Source: Chloroflexota bacterium
GTDB lineage: Bacteria > Chloroflexota > UBA11872 > VXOZ01
Reading direction: 5' to 3'
DNA length: 64,000 nt
NCBI GenBank assembly: GCA_958295775.1
Contig: CATQHC010000004.1
Span: forward strand, 57,153-121,152
The notes beneath the pieces are model-generated. The model ran no database searches. It saw only the letters and a list, made by a program, of their open reading frames with translations, and was not told the origin of the DNA. This document shows positions 54,763-62,083 of this stretch, in pieces (position 1 is the stretch's first letter; each line of letters starts with the position of its first letter). The translations under genes and the position numbers were made by a program.

Positions 54763-55113
54763 GGCCTACCGCTCCTTCTGGTTCTACAGTCAACGGTGCA
54801 GTCAGATTTTCTTCAATAGACATCCAATTGGTATCGTAGCACACCCGCATGGCGACTTAGCAGTTTCCGCGGCACATAAAGCATCTCAATGCCGGTTGCT
54901 CATGTTGACTTCGCCGCACGGTACTCTCGTTAGGAGAACAGTGCGCAACTCGAATCCTCAAGCGTGATCGGAGATTCTCTATGAGGATTCCCCCCTCACC
55001 CTAACCCTCTCCCGGCGGGAGAGGGGACTTTCTCGCCTCGGCAAGGGTTATGCAAAGGTCTCCTCATGGAGAGGGGATTCTTCACCTCTGCCCAGGGTAT
55101 GCGAAAGTTTATG
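54763..55113. other. Intergenic gap with MITE-like element D
   Basis: Contains the element at about 54968-55109. The remainder (54763-54967) lies just upstream of the TusA-like gene and could hold its promoter, but none is obvious. Confidence 0.5.
54968..55109. mobile_element. MITE-like element D with a duplicated right end
   Basis: A 60-base right-hand part (GGCGGGAGAGGGGACTTTCT to GGTTATGCAAAGGTCTCC) is nearly identical to that of element A. It is followed at once by a second, more decayed copy (GAGAGGGGATTCTTCACCTC to GCGAAAGTTTATGC). It lies between the permease and TusA-like genes. Confidence 0.7.
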
Positions 55114-56370
55114 CTAAGGAATGCGCTTGATTGCCTGCACGCCAAGATAGGCGCCCGGCAACAACGAGAGCCCAAATATCCAGCCATTGAGCCCCAATGA
55201 TGGGATGGCGGAGAAGAATGCGCCGATAGTACAGCCCACCGCGATCCCGGCGCCGTAGCCCATGAAAATCCCGCCGATTGCCGATTGCACGTAGCGCCGT
55301 TTTACCGGCGGCACCCGCACCTTGAACTCATTGGCGAGCACGGCAGCCACCAGCGCCCCAATAATCAAGCCGGCGTCGACAAACAGGCCCTCGCTCGTCC
55401 ACCATGACCCAACCCCTGCGGTCAGATTGCACCCGGCGAGACCGTCGGCGCCGAGCAAAGCCGGCGCTTGCAGGCGAAAGAGACCGCTGGCGATGCGGTC
55501 GGACCACGCCGATAATTCGCCGGTGACGCCCAAAGGCCGATCGTAGATATAGAAGAAGACGTTCACTACCGCCAGCGCGATGGCGCCAACTGCCAGCGGC
55601 CAGCCCTTGCCGAATACCAAACCATACACCTGCCGCAGCTTCGTACCCAGGTCCAGCGCGGGCATCTCGTCTTTCTTGCCGATGGGAAAGCTTGGCATGG
55701 GACCGGAACGGTATTCCCACCAGTAGCTCAGGAGCACGAGCCCCGCGAGGGCGAGCAGTGTGAGCGCCACAGCGCCGCCGTAGCCGAGCCACCTGGGCAA
55801 GAAGACCGTCGGCATGTCGCTGATGTGGTTCGTCCACCACCAGTTCCACGTCCGGGCAGAAAGGTACAGGCCGACCAAGATGCCCGCCAGCGACGCCCAC
55901 GACGCCACGTAGCCCTCACCGATGCGATACATCGTGCCCGAGACACAGCCGCCCGCAATCACCATGCCAAAGCCAAAGGCGACACCGCCCACCACGAGGT
56001 GCAACCCAATTGGGATCACGTGCACGGCCGCGGGCAACGCGCCGGTTCCAGGGTTCGGCACCATCATCTGCATCACCAGCCAGAAACCCAGCGTGGCAAT
56101 GCCGATGCCTACGGCGAGCGCGCGCATCGTCCCGGCGTCATGCATGAGGAAGATGTCGCGGAAGCCGGAAGCAAAGCATAAGCGGCTGCGCTGCAGAATG
56201 ACACCAAACGCCAACCCGAACAGCCACATTACGGCGAGGGTAGCGTTCGTCATTGCGAGGAATGCAAGAAAGAGCAGTACCGCAGCCACCACACCAATGC
56301 GCAAGGCAAGGCGTGCTGCGATACTCTTTCCCAGACCGGTTGCCCCGCGTGTCTCTACACTCGCGCTCAT
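55114..56370 (-). CDS. YeeE/YedE (TsuA-like) thiosulfate permease
   Basis: This 418-residue membrane protein has 9-10 segments. It carries the conserved Cys blocks of the YeeE/YedE family: LQRSRLCFASGFRDIF (about 60-75), GGCVSGTMYRIGEGY (about 140-154) and GCTIGAFFSAIPSLGLNGW (about 377-395). Members of the TsuA type import thiosulfate. GGAG lies six bases before the ATG. Its partner TusA-like carrier gene is downstream on the same strand. Confidence 0.9.
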   Translation of the reverse strand: MSASVETRGATGLGKSIAARLALRIGVVAAVLLFLAFLAMTNATLAVMWLFGLAFGVILQRSRLCFASGFRDIFLMHDAGTMRALAVGIGIATLGFWLVMQMMVPNPGTGALPAAVHVIPIGLHLVVGGVAFGFGMVIAGGCVSGTMYRIGEGYVASWASLAGILVGLYLSARTWNWWWTNHISDMPTVFLPRWLGYGGAVALTLLALAGLVLLSYWWEYRSGPMPSFPIGKKDEMPALDLGTKLRQVYGLVFGKGWPLAVGAIALAVVNVFFYIYDRPLGVTGELSAWSDRIASGLFRLQAPALLGADGLAGCNLTAGVGSWWTSEGLFVDAGLIIGALVAAVLANEFKVRVPPVKRRYVQSAIGGIFMGYGAGIAVGCTIGAFFSAIPSLGLNGWIFGLSLLPGAYLGVQAIKRIP

Positions 56371-56971
56371 GATTACTCCGATACTCGATCGTTTTTCAAG
56401 GAAAGCCGTTCAGCAACAATGCGAAGATCGTCTGTCATTGCAAGATTAGCCGGTTACTCCCGCGCGGGCGGGAATCCATCTTCGCCGTGCCGCGCGTACG
56501 CCATCCCCTTACTGAAAATTGCCAGCGTACGCAATCTCGGTCGTCCTAATTCCTCTGACTCCCCCATTGGGAACTCCCGCTGCCATCTTCCCAACGCATC
56601 GCTGCTTGAGAATCCCCACCAAGACTTCACCCTCATCAGCAGTATTATGACTTAGTTGCTCCAATTTATCAAGTATAATATTTGGCCACCCGGAGCGCCA
56701 AGTTAACGCCCGACCGACCCTGCCCTCAAGCGCACTCAAGGCTGACATCGCTTTCGCGGAAAGGGGCCTAGAGACTGAATTTCACCGGAGCGCATGACGG
56801 CTTCGTTCACCGCAATTTGACTCTACCGGTTACTTCCCGCTAGCTTGGTGACGTTCACTCACTCTCTATTCCTTGCCAACCCAATAGCAAGACTGGCTGC
56901 GATGTGGGGTCCATCTCACGCATGAAGCTGCGTATTTCACATTTAAGCCGGCTATTTCATTATCGGGAACA
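56371..56971. other. Intergenic region, about 600 bases, no gene recognised
   Basis: It holds a palindromic CTCCCGCGCGGGCGGGAATC block near 56458-56480, related to that inside element B, and an AT-rich stretch with a perfect TATAAT (56674-56679, with TTAGTT 16 bases upstream). No reading frame here has a ribosome site and the codon use of a real gene. Confidence 0.5.
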
Positions 56972-57640
56972 ATGATGCTACGGTGGTCTGCGGCGCCGCA
57001 AGCGCTCTGCCTCGTGTTCTTTCCTCTCAGCTTTCTCTTGCTGAGCAATACCGGCCTGCATCCCGGCTTTGGCGGCACGCCAGCGGAGCAGATTCAAGCC
57101 CTCGCGGCCGACGCCGCCCGCTGGCGCTGGGTGCACCTTGGTATGGCCGGCGGCAGCCTGCTGGGCATTGGCGTGATCCTCACCCTGCGGTCCCTGATGC
57201 CTCGACCCCACCTTGCTGTGCACGCCGCCACAGTCCTCGGAGTCGCGGGGGCCGCACTGCTCACAGGTATTTTCACTCTGGAAGCAACACTCATCGTGGA
57301 GCTCGCGCAGGCGTGCGTTGGGGCGGGCGCGACCTGCCTGTCACCGGCTAACCAAGCGTTTCTCGACCGGTTCGCAGATCTCGCGCTCAATCGTGTCCCG
57401 CTCTTGTTTCAAAGCGGCGGCGCGTTACTGGCGGCAATCTTCGCGCTTGGCGTGATGGGCCAGACCCTGAAGGGTCTGGCCGTACGCGAATCGCTGCCCC
57501 TAATGGCTGGTTCGGTAGTTGTCTTTCTCTATGGGCCGGCGCTGCACGGAGCGCCGTTGGGGTTGACGTTCTTCGGCTTCCTCATCATGCTAGTCGGAAC
57601 CGGCGCGCTAGCTATTCGGCTTTTGCGCACTATCGTGTAA
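56972..57640 (+). CDS. Six-segment membrane protein (DUF4386-like)
   Basis: This 222-residue hydrophobic protein has about six membrane segments (near 10-28, 55-73, 83-105, 145-165, 178-195 and 198-218). A loop between the first two has GGTPAEQIQALAADAARWRWVH, as in DUF4386-type proteins. Two extracytoplasmic Cys (CVGAGATC, about 115-122) may form a disulfide. The ribosome site is weak. The function is unknown. Confidence 0.7.
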   Translation: MMLRWSAAPQALCLVFFPLSFLLLSNTGLHPGFGGTPAEQIQALAADAARWRWVHLGMAGGSLLGIGVILTLRSLMPRPHLAVHAATVLGVAGAALLTGIFTLEATLIVELAQACVGAGATCLSPANQAFLDRFADLALNRVPLLFQSGGALLAAIFALGVMGQTLKGLAVRESLPLMAGSVVVFLYGPALHGAPLGLTFFGFLIMLVGTGALAIRLLRTIV

Positions 57641-57673
57641 GGATCGCGGCGGCTGTTTTACCTGTTGCAGCCG

Positions 57674-57702
57674 TTGAGGAGGAAACTGCCCGCTGGTACA
57701 AT
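57674..57702 (+). promoter_or_regulatory. Promoter upstream of tRNA-Pro
   Basis: TTGAGG (57674-57679), 17 bases, TACAAT (57697-57702). This would give a 120-base leader before the tRNA. Confidence 0.5.
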
Positions 57703-57780
57703 GGGGAGGCAGCATGGCAACGGCGGTTTGTCGCGTAGCTTGGGGTAGATGAGGAATCCGCCACGGGGTGCGCAGTGTGT

Positions 57781-57798
57781 ATCTGACGCGCGTCAGAT
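57781..57798. promoter_or_regulatory. Perfect 18-base palindrome upstream of tRNA-Pro
   Basis: ATCTGACGCGCGTCAGAT is fully self-complementary and lies 31 bases before the tRNA. It may bind a dimeric regulator or mark an RNA processing hairpin. Confidence 0.5.
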
Positions 57799-57829
57799 GA
57801 GGCTAAGCGCACCTATGCCGGCATGACAA

Positions 57830-57906
57830 CGGGGTGTGGCGCAGCCTGGTAGCGCGCTTGAATGGGGTTCAAGAGGTCCCCGGTTCGAATCCGGGCACCC
57901 CGACCA
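57830..57906 (+). tRNA. tRNA-Pro(GGG)
   Basis: The sequence folds as a complete cloverleaf: acceptor CGGGGTG with CACCCCG, D stem GCGC/GCGC, anticodon stem CTTGA/TCAAG with loop ATGGGGT (anticodon GGG), T arm CCCGG-TTCGAAT-CCGGG, and an encoded CCA tail. It reads CCC and CCU proline codons. Confidence 0.95.
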
Positions 57907-57928
57907 GAGACGGTCTCTCCCACTTTTT
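57906..57928 (+). terminator. Possible terminator after tRNA-Pro
   Basis: A short hairpin (AGAGA-CGG-TCTCT) is followed after five bases by TTTTT. The stem is weak. Confidence 0.35.
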
Positions 57929-57946
57929 CCAGTTTCCCTGACTCGA

Positions 57947-58333
57947 TTACACCGCCGCAGGCGCGTGTTCGACGAGACTTGCCAATACCAAGTCTTGCAG
58001 GGCTGTGACGTCCAGCGTCTGATCCAGGTCGGCGGCCGCGACCAAGTGCGTGATGTCGCCGCCTTCATCCATGAAGACCGCCGGTAGCTCGAGCTCCATG
58101 AGGTGCGGGTACGCCTCAGCCAGTTCGTCGCGATGGAGAAAGACCGCGGCGTGGGGCAATTCTTGTGCGAAACGCCGCCAGGCGCGCTTCATGCCGAGAT
58201 TCCCATACGTGATCCGGCACAGGCTACACGGATACGTGTCCGGCGCCACCAGCTTGTGCACGTAGTCCTTGAGCTGCGCGAGCAGCGGAGAATCGGCGTT
58301 GTAGACGAATACGATCCGACGTTCACTATTCAT
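57947..58333 (-). CDS. Conserved protein with a YPCSLCRITYG motif
   Basis: This 128-residue protein has an N-terminal strand (RIVFVYNADSP), a Cys pair CSLC in YPCSLCRITYGNLGMKRAWRRF (about 34-55) and LHRDELAEAYPHL. The motif belongs to a widespread uncharacterised family known to me from cyanobacteria and actinobacteria. A thioredoxin-like redox role of the CxxC is an inference. It follows larE by 42 bases and is likely the last gene of the sulfur operon. Confidence 0.75.
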   Translation of the reverse strand: MNSERRIVFVYNADSPLLAQLKDYVHKLVAPDTYPCSLCRITYGNLGMKRAWRRFAQELPHAAVFLHRDELAEAYPHLMELELPAVFMDEGGDITHLVAAADLDQTLDVTALQDLVLASLVEHAPAAV

Positions 58334-58375
58334 AGCCGCAACCGTCTCCTCACCGTTTCATGGAATGCCCGCGGC

Positions 58376-59221
58376 TCACACCGTTTGCAGCGGCACAATC
58401 GTGTGGGAAGCGAGAGTCTCGTTCAAAGAGCCGGAACGGTAGCCCTGCATATCGAGGGCAACGTACTTGAAGCCGATCTCTTTGAGCGCCGCGACTATCC
58501 GCGTATGAACTTCGCCCTGGAAGAGCCGGGGCAGGTCTGCGGGCGGCGCCTCGATGCGCGCGATGTCGCCATGATGACGCACCCGCACCAATCGGAATCC
58601 GACCTTGTGCAGAAAGAGCTCCGCTTGGTCCACCTGGTGCAGCTTCTCCAGAGTTACGCGCATGCCGTACGGTATACGCGAAGCGAGGCACGCGCCGCCG
58701 GGCTTGTCCCACGTCGGCAGATCAAGCTCCTGCGAAAGCTGCCGGATCTCACTCTTCTGAAGTTCCGCCTCCAGCAGTGGCGCGCGGGCGCTGAGCAGCT
58801 CCGCTGCCTCCATGCCCGGGCGGTGATCACCGAGGTCGTCCATGATGCCGCCGTAGACAATCGTATCGAACCCCTCGTCCTGCGCAATGATCTGCATTTC
58901 AGTGAATAGTTCCTTCTTGCAGTGGAAGCAGCGATCGGGGTTGTTGACGGCGTACTCTTCCTTTTCAAGTTCGTGGGTTTCGATCAGGCGATGCTCGATG
59001 CCAATTTCCGCCGCATAGAGCTTTGCCTCTTCCAATTCGGTCGCAGGGTACGTTGGGGAGAGCGCCGTTATCGCCACCGCGTCCTGTCCCAACACTCCAT
59101 AGGCCACCTTCGCCAAGAAGGTGCTGTCTACGCCGCCGGAGAAGGCAATGAGCGTCCGCCCCATGCCCCCAATGAGTTGTTTCAGATGTTCGTACTTTTC
59201 GTTCTGGTCTAGCGTGTTCAT
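58376..59221 (-). CDS. larE: LarE-type ATP-dependent sacrificial sulfur transferase
   Basis: LarE gives its own Cys sulfur to build the nickel-pincer cofactor of lactate racemase. The 281-residue protein has the PP-loop SGGVDS (28-33), NPDRCFHCKKEL and the sacrificial Cys in GGACLASRIPYG (about C178). There are no extra C-terminal cysteines as in the iron-sulfur-dependent type, so it should be the sacrificial kind. The other lar genes (larA, larB, larC) are not in the window, so the target could be another sulfur-containing product. It is preceded by a coupled 30-residue frame. Confidence 0.92.
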   Translation of the reverse strand: MNTLDQNEKYEHLKQLIGGMGRTLIAFSGGVDSTFLAKVAYGVLGQDAVAITALSPTYPATELEEAKLYAAEIGIEHRLIETHELEKEEYAVNNPDRCFHCKKELFTEMQIIAQDEGFDTIVYGGIMDDLGDHRPGMEAAELLSARAPLLEAELQKSEIRQLSQELDLPTWDKPGGACLASRIPYGMRVTLEKLHQVDQAELFLHKVGFRLVRVRHHGDIARIEAPPADLPRLFQGEVHTRIVAALKEIGFKYVALDMQGYRSGSLNETLASHTIVPLQTV

Positions 59222-59310
59222 CCATTAGCCTCCACGCGCACTAGGTTCATGTCGCGGCTCAGTAGAATATCTCTCGTGTCTGAGTCCACAAAGAGTTCAG
59301 CGCCTGCCAT
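59218..59310 (-). CDS. Possible 30-residue protein coupled to larE
   Basis: An ATG at 59310 has GGGAGG about ten bases upstream and opens a 30-codon frame (MAGAELFVDSDTRDILLSRD and ten more residues) whose TGA overlaps the larE ATG by four bases. The ribosome site and overlap suggest a translated leader or small protein. There is no known homologue and it may be chance. Confidence 0.4.
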   Translation of the reverse strand: MAGAELFVDSDTRDILLSRDMNLVRVEANG

Positions 59311-59463
59311 GCTGGGCGCACCTCCCATTGTATTCGCTGAGCGCCTGATCTTACTACCTCGCGCCGCACAGCATTGGGTCGGCGACTGCCCCGGCACGCG
59401 CGCGCAACGCAAGAGCATCTTGCCGTCCTGCGTGCTTCCAACTCTTCTCTGGGGCGCCAGGCT

Positions 59464-59931
59464 TCATTCGGCTTCTTTGGGAACGGCTGCATCCTCTGGC
59501 GCTACTTCTAGCGGCACTACCATGATCTCACCATTCCTAATTGTATACCCGCGCACGTCGGGTTGCTCCGGGTCGGCCAGCGAGATGACCACGTGCACTG
59601 CGCCGGGATACCGCTCTACCGTTTCGCCATTACCCATGTCAAACTCGGCCTCCGCCACGTCCGTCGCGGAAGGATAGGCGCGCGAGGCGACATGCGAATG
59701 GAAGATGCCGACGATCTGCCAGCCCCGTTCGAACTCCACTGTGCGCACGATCCGCAACAGATCTTCATGATGGATCGCAAAGCGAATGGGGCTTGCGGCC
59801 TCGTTCCGGGCCGGAAAGACCGCCAACACGGTACCATCCCGGCCGCCCAGCATGCCACAGCCTTCATTGGGCGCCTCCGCGCGGACGTGGGCAATCATTT
59901 CTTCAAGCTGCCGCCTGCTAAGCGTGAGCAT
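59464..59931 (-). CDS. JAMM (MPN+) metalloprotease, desampylase-like
   Basis: This 155-residue protein has the JAMM zinc motif: Glu in APNEGCG (about E23) and H-x-H-x7-S-x2-D in HSHVASRAYPSATD (H78, H80, S88, D91). Bacterial members remove C-terminal extensions or conjugates from ubiquitin-like sulfur carriers (ThiS/MoaD type). Lying in an operon with a MoeB/ThiF-like activating enzyme supports this. No ThiS/MoaD-like carrier gene is visible in the window. Confidence 0.9.
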   Translation of the reverse strand: MLTLSRRQLEEMIAHVRAEAPNEGCGMLGGRDGTVLAVFPARNEAASPIRFAIHHEDLLRIVRTVEFERGWQIVGIFHSHVASRAYPSATDVAEAEFDMGNGETVERYPGAVHVVISLADPEQPDVRGYTIRNGEIMVVPLEVAPEDAAVPKEAE

Positions 59932-59934
59932 GGG

Positions 59935-60198
59935 TCACCAGCGCCTGATGTCCTCGTGTTCGTCGATGAGTTGCAGGATTTCCACGTAGTCCACGGTCTT
60001 GTGCCGGTGCACGGCTCCGTGCTTCTCACAATCGGCGCGTGACGCCACTACCGCAGCGCGCTCGTGGGGTGGGCAAAGCACGGCCTGGCGCAGCAGGAGC
60101 ACCGTAACCGGGCGCTCGCGGCAGTCGGCTTCGATCACAGCCCACGCCTCTGAATTGTCGGCGTGGGACAGAATGTGCAGCACCGCTTCTGCAGGCAT
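59935..60198 (-). CDS. TusB/DsrH-like sulfur relay protein
   Basis: This 87-residue protein reads VLHILSHADNS at the start, VTVLLLRQAVLC in the middle (with the Cys near the position of TusB family actives), and VDYVEILQLIDEHEDIRRW at the end. This is the layout of TusB/DsrH, which passes persulfide sulfur. ATG 60198 has GGAGG about nine bases upstream. The end is three bases before the JAMM gene. TusC and TusD partners are not seen. Confidence 0.62.
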   Translation of the reverse strand: MPAEAVLHILSHADNSEAWAVIEADCRERPVTVLLLRQAVLCPPHERAAVVASRADCEKHGAVHRHKTVDYVEILQLIDEHEDIRRW

Positions 60199-60243
60199 GC
60201 GCCGATGTCCTCCCGGCAACCGATCAACGTGTGTCTCCGCTTG

Positions 60244-61107
60244 CTACGAAACCGTGCCGGAGGTTACGTCCAACGTCTGCTCCACTGCCGGCATGCCGCA
60301 GAACGCCTCGTAGTCGATCAACTCGGTGATGGTCGGGTTGTCGCCGCAGACCGGGCAAGCGGGATCGCGCCGCAACTTGACTTCATGGAACGTCAGCGCC
60401 AAGGCGTCAAAGAGCAGCAGGCGGTTGGCCAGCGTATCGCCAATGCCCAAGATCACTTTTGCCGTCTCCACTGCCTGAATTGAGCCAACAATGCCGGGCA
60501 AGACGCCCAACACACCGGCTTCAGAGCAGGAAGGCGCCATTTCCGGCGGCGGCGGCTCAGGGTAAAGGCAGCGGTAGCAGCCTTTGCCAGGTTCGAATAC
60601 CGTTGCCTGCCCTTCAAACCGGAAAATACTCCCGTGAACCACCGGCTTATTCAAGAAGAGCGCCGCATCATTGACCAGATACCGTGTAGGAAAGTTGTCC
60701 GTGCCGTCAACGATCACATCGTAGCCGGCAAAGACGTCCATCACGTTATCGGAGTTGAGATGTTCGGTGTGCGCCACCACGTTCACGTCCGGGTTCACCT
60801 CGCGCAGACGGTCCGTGGCAGAGGCTACCTTGGGCCGGCCGACGTCTGAGTGGCCGTGGAGAATCTGGCGCTGCAGGTTGCTCAGGTCTACTTCGTCGAA
60901 GTCCACGATCCCCAAAGTGCCCACACCGGCCGCAGCCAGGTAGAGCGCCGCGGGCGAGCCCAAGCCCCCCGCGCCCAGGAGCAACACCTTGGCGCTCATC
61001 AGTTTCCGTTGTCCGATGGGGCCGACCTCTGACAGGATTATGTGCCTGCTGTAACGCTGTACTTGCTCCGGTGTGAATAGGCTGCGCCGCTTCGCGACGT
61101 TCTTCAT
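60244..61107 (-). CDS. MoeB/ThiF-type E1-like adenylyltransferase
   Basis: This 287-residue protein activates the C-terminus of a ubiquitin-like sulfur carrier with ATP. The nucleotide loop is LLLGAGGLGSPAALYLAAAG, followed by DEVDLSNLQRQ, DGTDNFPTRYLVND, GCYRCLYP and CPVCGD (zinc Cys pairs) and SCSEAGVLG with the catalytic Cys. The start is ATG 61107 because GGAGGA lies six bases upstream; a frame 93 bases longer has none. It follows the Rrf2 regulator. Confidence 0.92.
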   Translation of the reverse strand: MKNVAKRRSLFTPEQVQRYSRHIILSEVGPIGQRKLMSAKVLLLGAGGLGSPAALYLAAAGVGTLGIVDFDEVDLSNLQRQILHGHSDVGRPKVASATDRLREVNPDVNVVAHTEHLNSDNVMDVFAGYDVIVDGTDNFPTRYLVNDAALFLNKPVVHGSIFRFEGQATVFEPGKGCYRCLYPEPPPPEMAPSCSEAGVLGVLPGIVGSIQAVETAKVILGIGDTLANRLLLFDALALTFHEVKLRRDPACPVCGDNPTITELIDYEAFCGMPAVEQTLDVTSGTVS

Positions 61108-61141
61108 ACGTTCCTCCTTCATCCATTCGTGTCTGTAGTCA

Positions 61142-61579
61142 TTAGATATAGTATACGATGCGTTCTCGCCGTTCTTTCTCCCGGGCGACCAAATCCGCAA
61201 TGGTGTGGCGGGTCAAGATGGATTGCACCGCCTCCTGCACCTCCTGCCACACTTCACGCTGCCCACAGCCGGGCACCAATACGCAAAACGGGACATTCTC
61301 AAGACACTCGACCGGCGTGAACGGCCCTTCGAGCGTGGTGACTACCAATTCCATCGTAATCTGGTCCGGTGGACGCGCCAGTTCGTGCCCGCCTTGCGGA
61401 CCGCGAATGCTGCGCACGATGCCGGCCTTGCGCATTGCCGTAAGCAACTGGTCCAAGTAAGCTTCGGGGATGAACTGCCGCTGCGCGATCTCCGCGCTCT
61501 GCACGAGTCCTTGACCGTAGCGATGCCCCAAGTCAACCACGGCCCGGACCGCATAGTCCGCTTTCATCGAAATTCGCAT
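61142..61579 (-). CDS. Rrf2/IscR-like iron-sulfur transcription regulator
   Basis: This 145-residue protein has the Rrf2 winged helix (MRISMKADYAVRAVVDLGHR through SIRGPQGGHELAR) and three Cys C92, C99 and C105 in ECLENVPFCVLVPGC, similar to the cluster ligands of IscR. Such proteins sense iron-sulfur cluster or sulfur status. It heads the sulfur-transfer operon and has its own promoter with a perfect inverted repeat, a likely site of self-control. Confidence 0.93.
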   Translation of the reverse strand: MRISMKADYAVRAVVDLGHRYGQGLVQSAEIAQRQFIPEAYLDQLLTAMRKAGIVRSIRGPQGGHELARPPDQITMELVVTTLEGPFTPVECLENVPFCVLVPGCGQREVWQEVQEAVQSILTRHTIADLVAREKERRERIVYYI

Positions 61580-61606
61580 AGTCTGTTGCCAAGTAGCTGG
61601 GTAACT

Positions 61607-61635
61607 AATGTTAACTAATTCACTTAGTTAACATT
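61607..61635. promoter_or_regulatory. Perfect inverted-repeat operator for the Rrf2-like regulator
   Basis: AATGTTAACTAA-TTCAC-TTAGTTAACATT is a perfect 12-base inverted repeat with a 5-base centre. It overlaps the -10 and start region of the rrf2 promoter, so binding would block transcription. Confidence 0.8.
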
Positions 61636-61662
61636 ATACTGGCCGCGTTGTCCGATTCGCAA
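61633..61662 (-). promoter_or_regulatory. Promoter of the rrf2 sulfur operon
   Basis: On the minus strand TTGCGA (61657-61662), 18 bases, TATAAT (61633-61638). The leader to the rrf2 start is about 50 bases. Confidence 0.7.
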
Positions 61663-62083
61663 GAGTAAATGGGGAAGGGCTTAGTAGACCCGGACTTGAT
61701 TGCTGCGCGGGGCTGCGTTGCTTGCTTGTACCGAGGGCAGCGTCGAACAAGGATCGCTGACTTCGTCAAACTGGCGAAATCTACGCCCTCTAAACACCGC
61801 ATCTCGGTGTCTATCCGGAGCTTGCCGAAGGGCTCCTCAAGAATGGCTTATCGAGGAATCGCTTTGGGCGTGAGTACGTCGGGTGGCGCGCGTATCCGTC
61901 CGGTGCAAGCCCAATCCCATCAACTCTCAAAAGGGAAACCCGCAAAAGAGCATAGGTTTGATGGTAGGGCCGAACGCGGGCTGGCGGCCGGCCAAGTGCG
62001 GCCGACCGGGGGCGGCGACTTGCCAGATTCGTTGCGCCGGCCGCCTGCCCACGCGATCCTGATTCCCGAAAACGTGCAGACCT
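61663..62083. other. Intergenic region, about 420 bases, no gene recognised
   Basis: A long plus-strand frame crosses it but its composition and Arg/Pro-rich product look like chance. A short AGCTTGCCGAAGGGCTCC repeat fragment is near 61824. A structured RNA cannot be excluded in 61870-62010, where several short complementary blocks occur. Confidence 0.4.

Noticed and set aside
61880..61960. Group II intron or catalytic RNA remnant
   Set aside because: GGTGCAAGCCC-like stretch recalls intron RNA, but no domain V hairpin or reverse transcriptase is visible.
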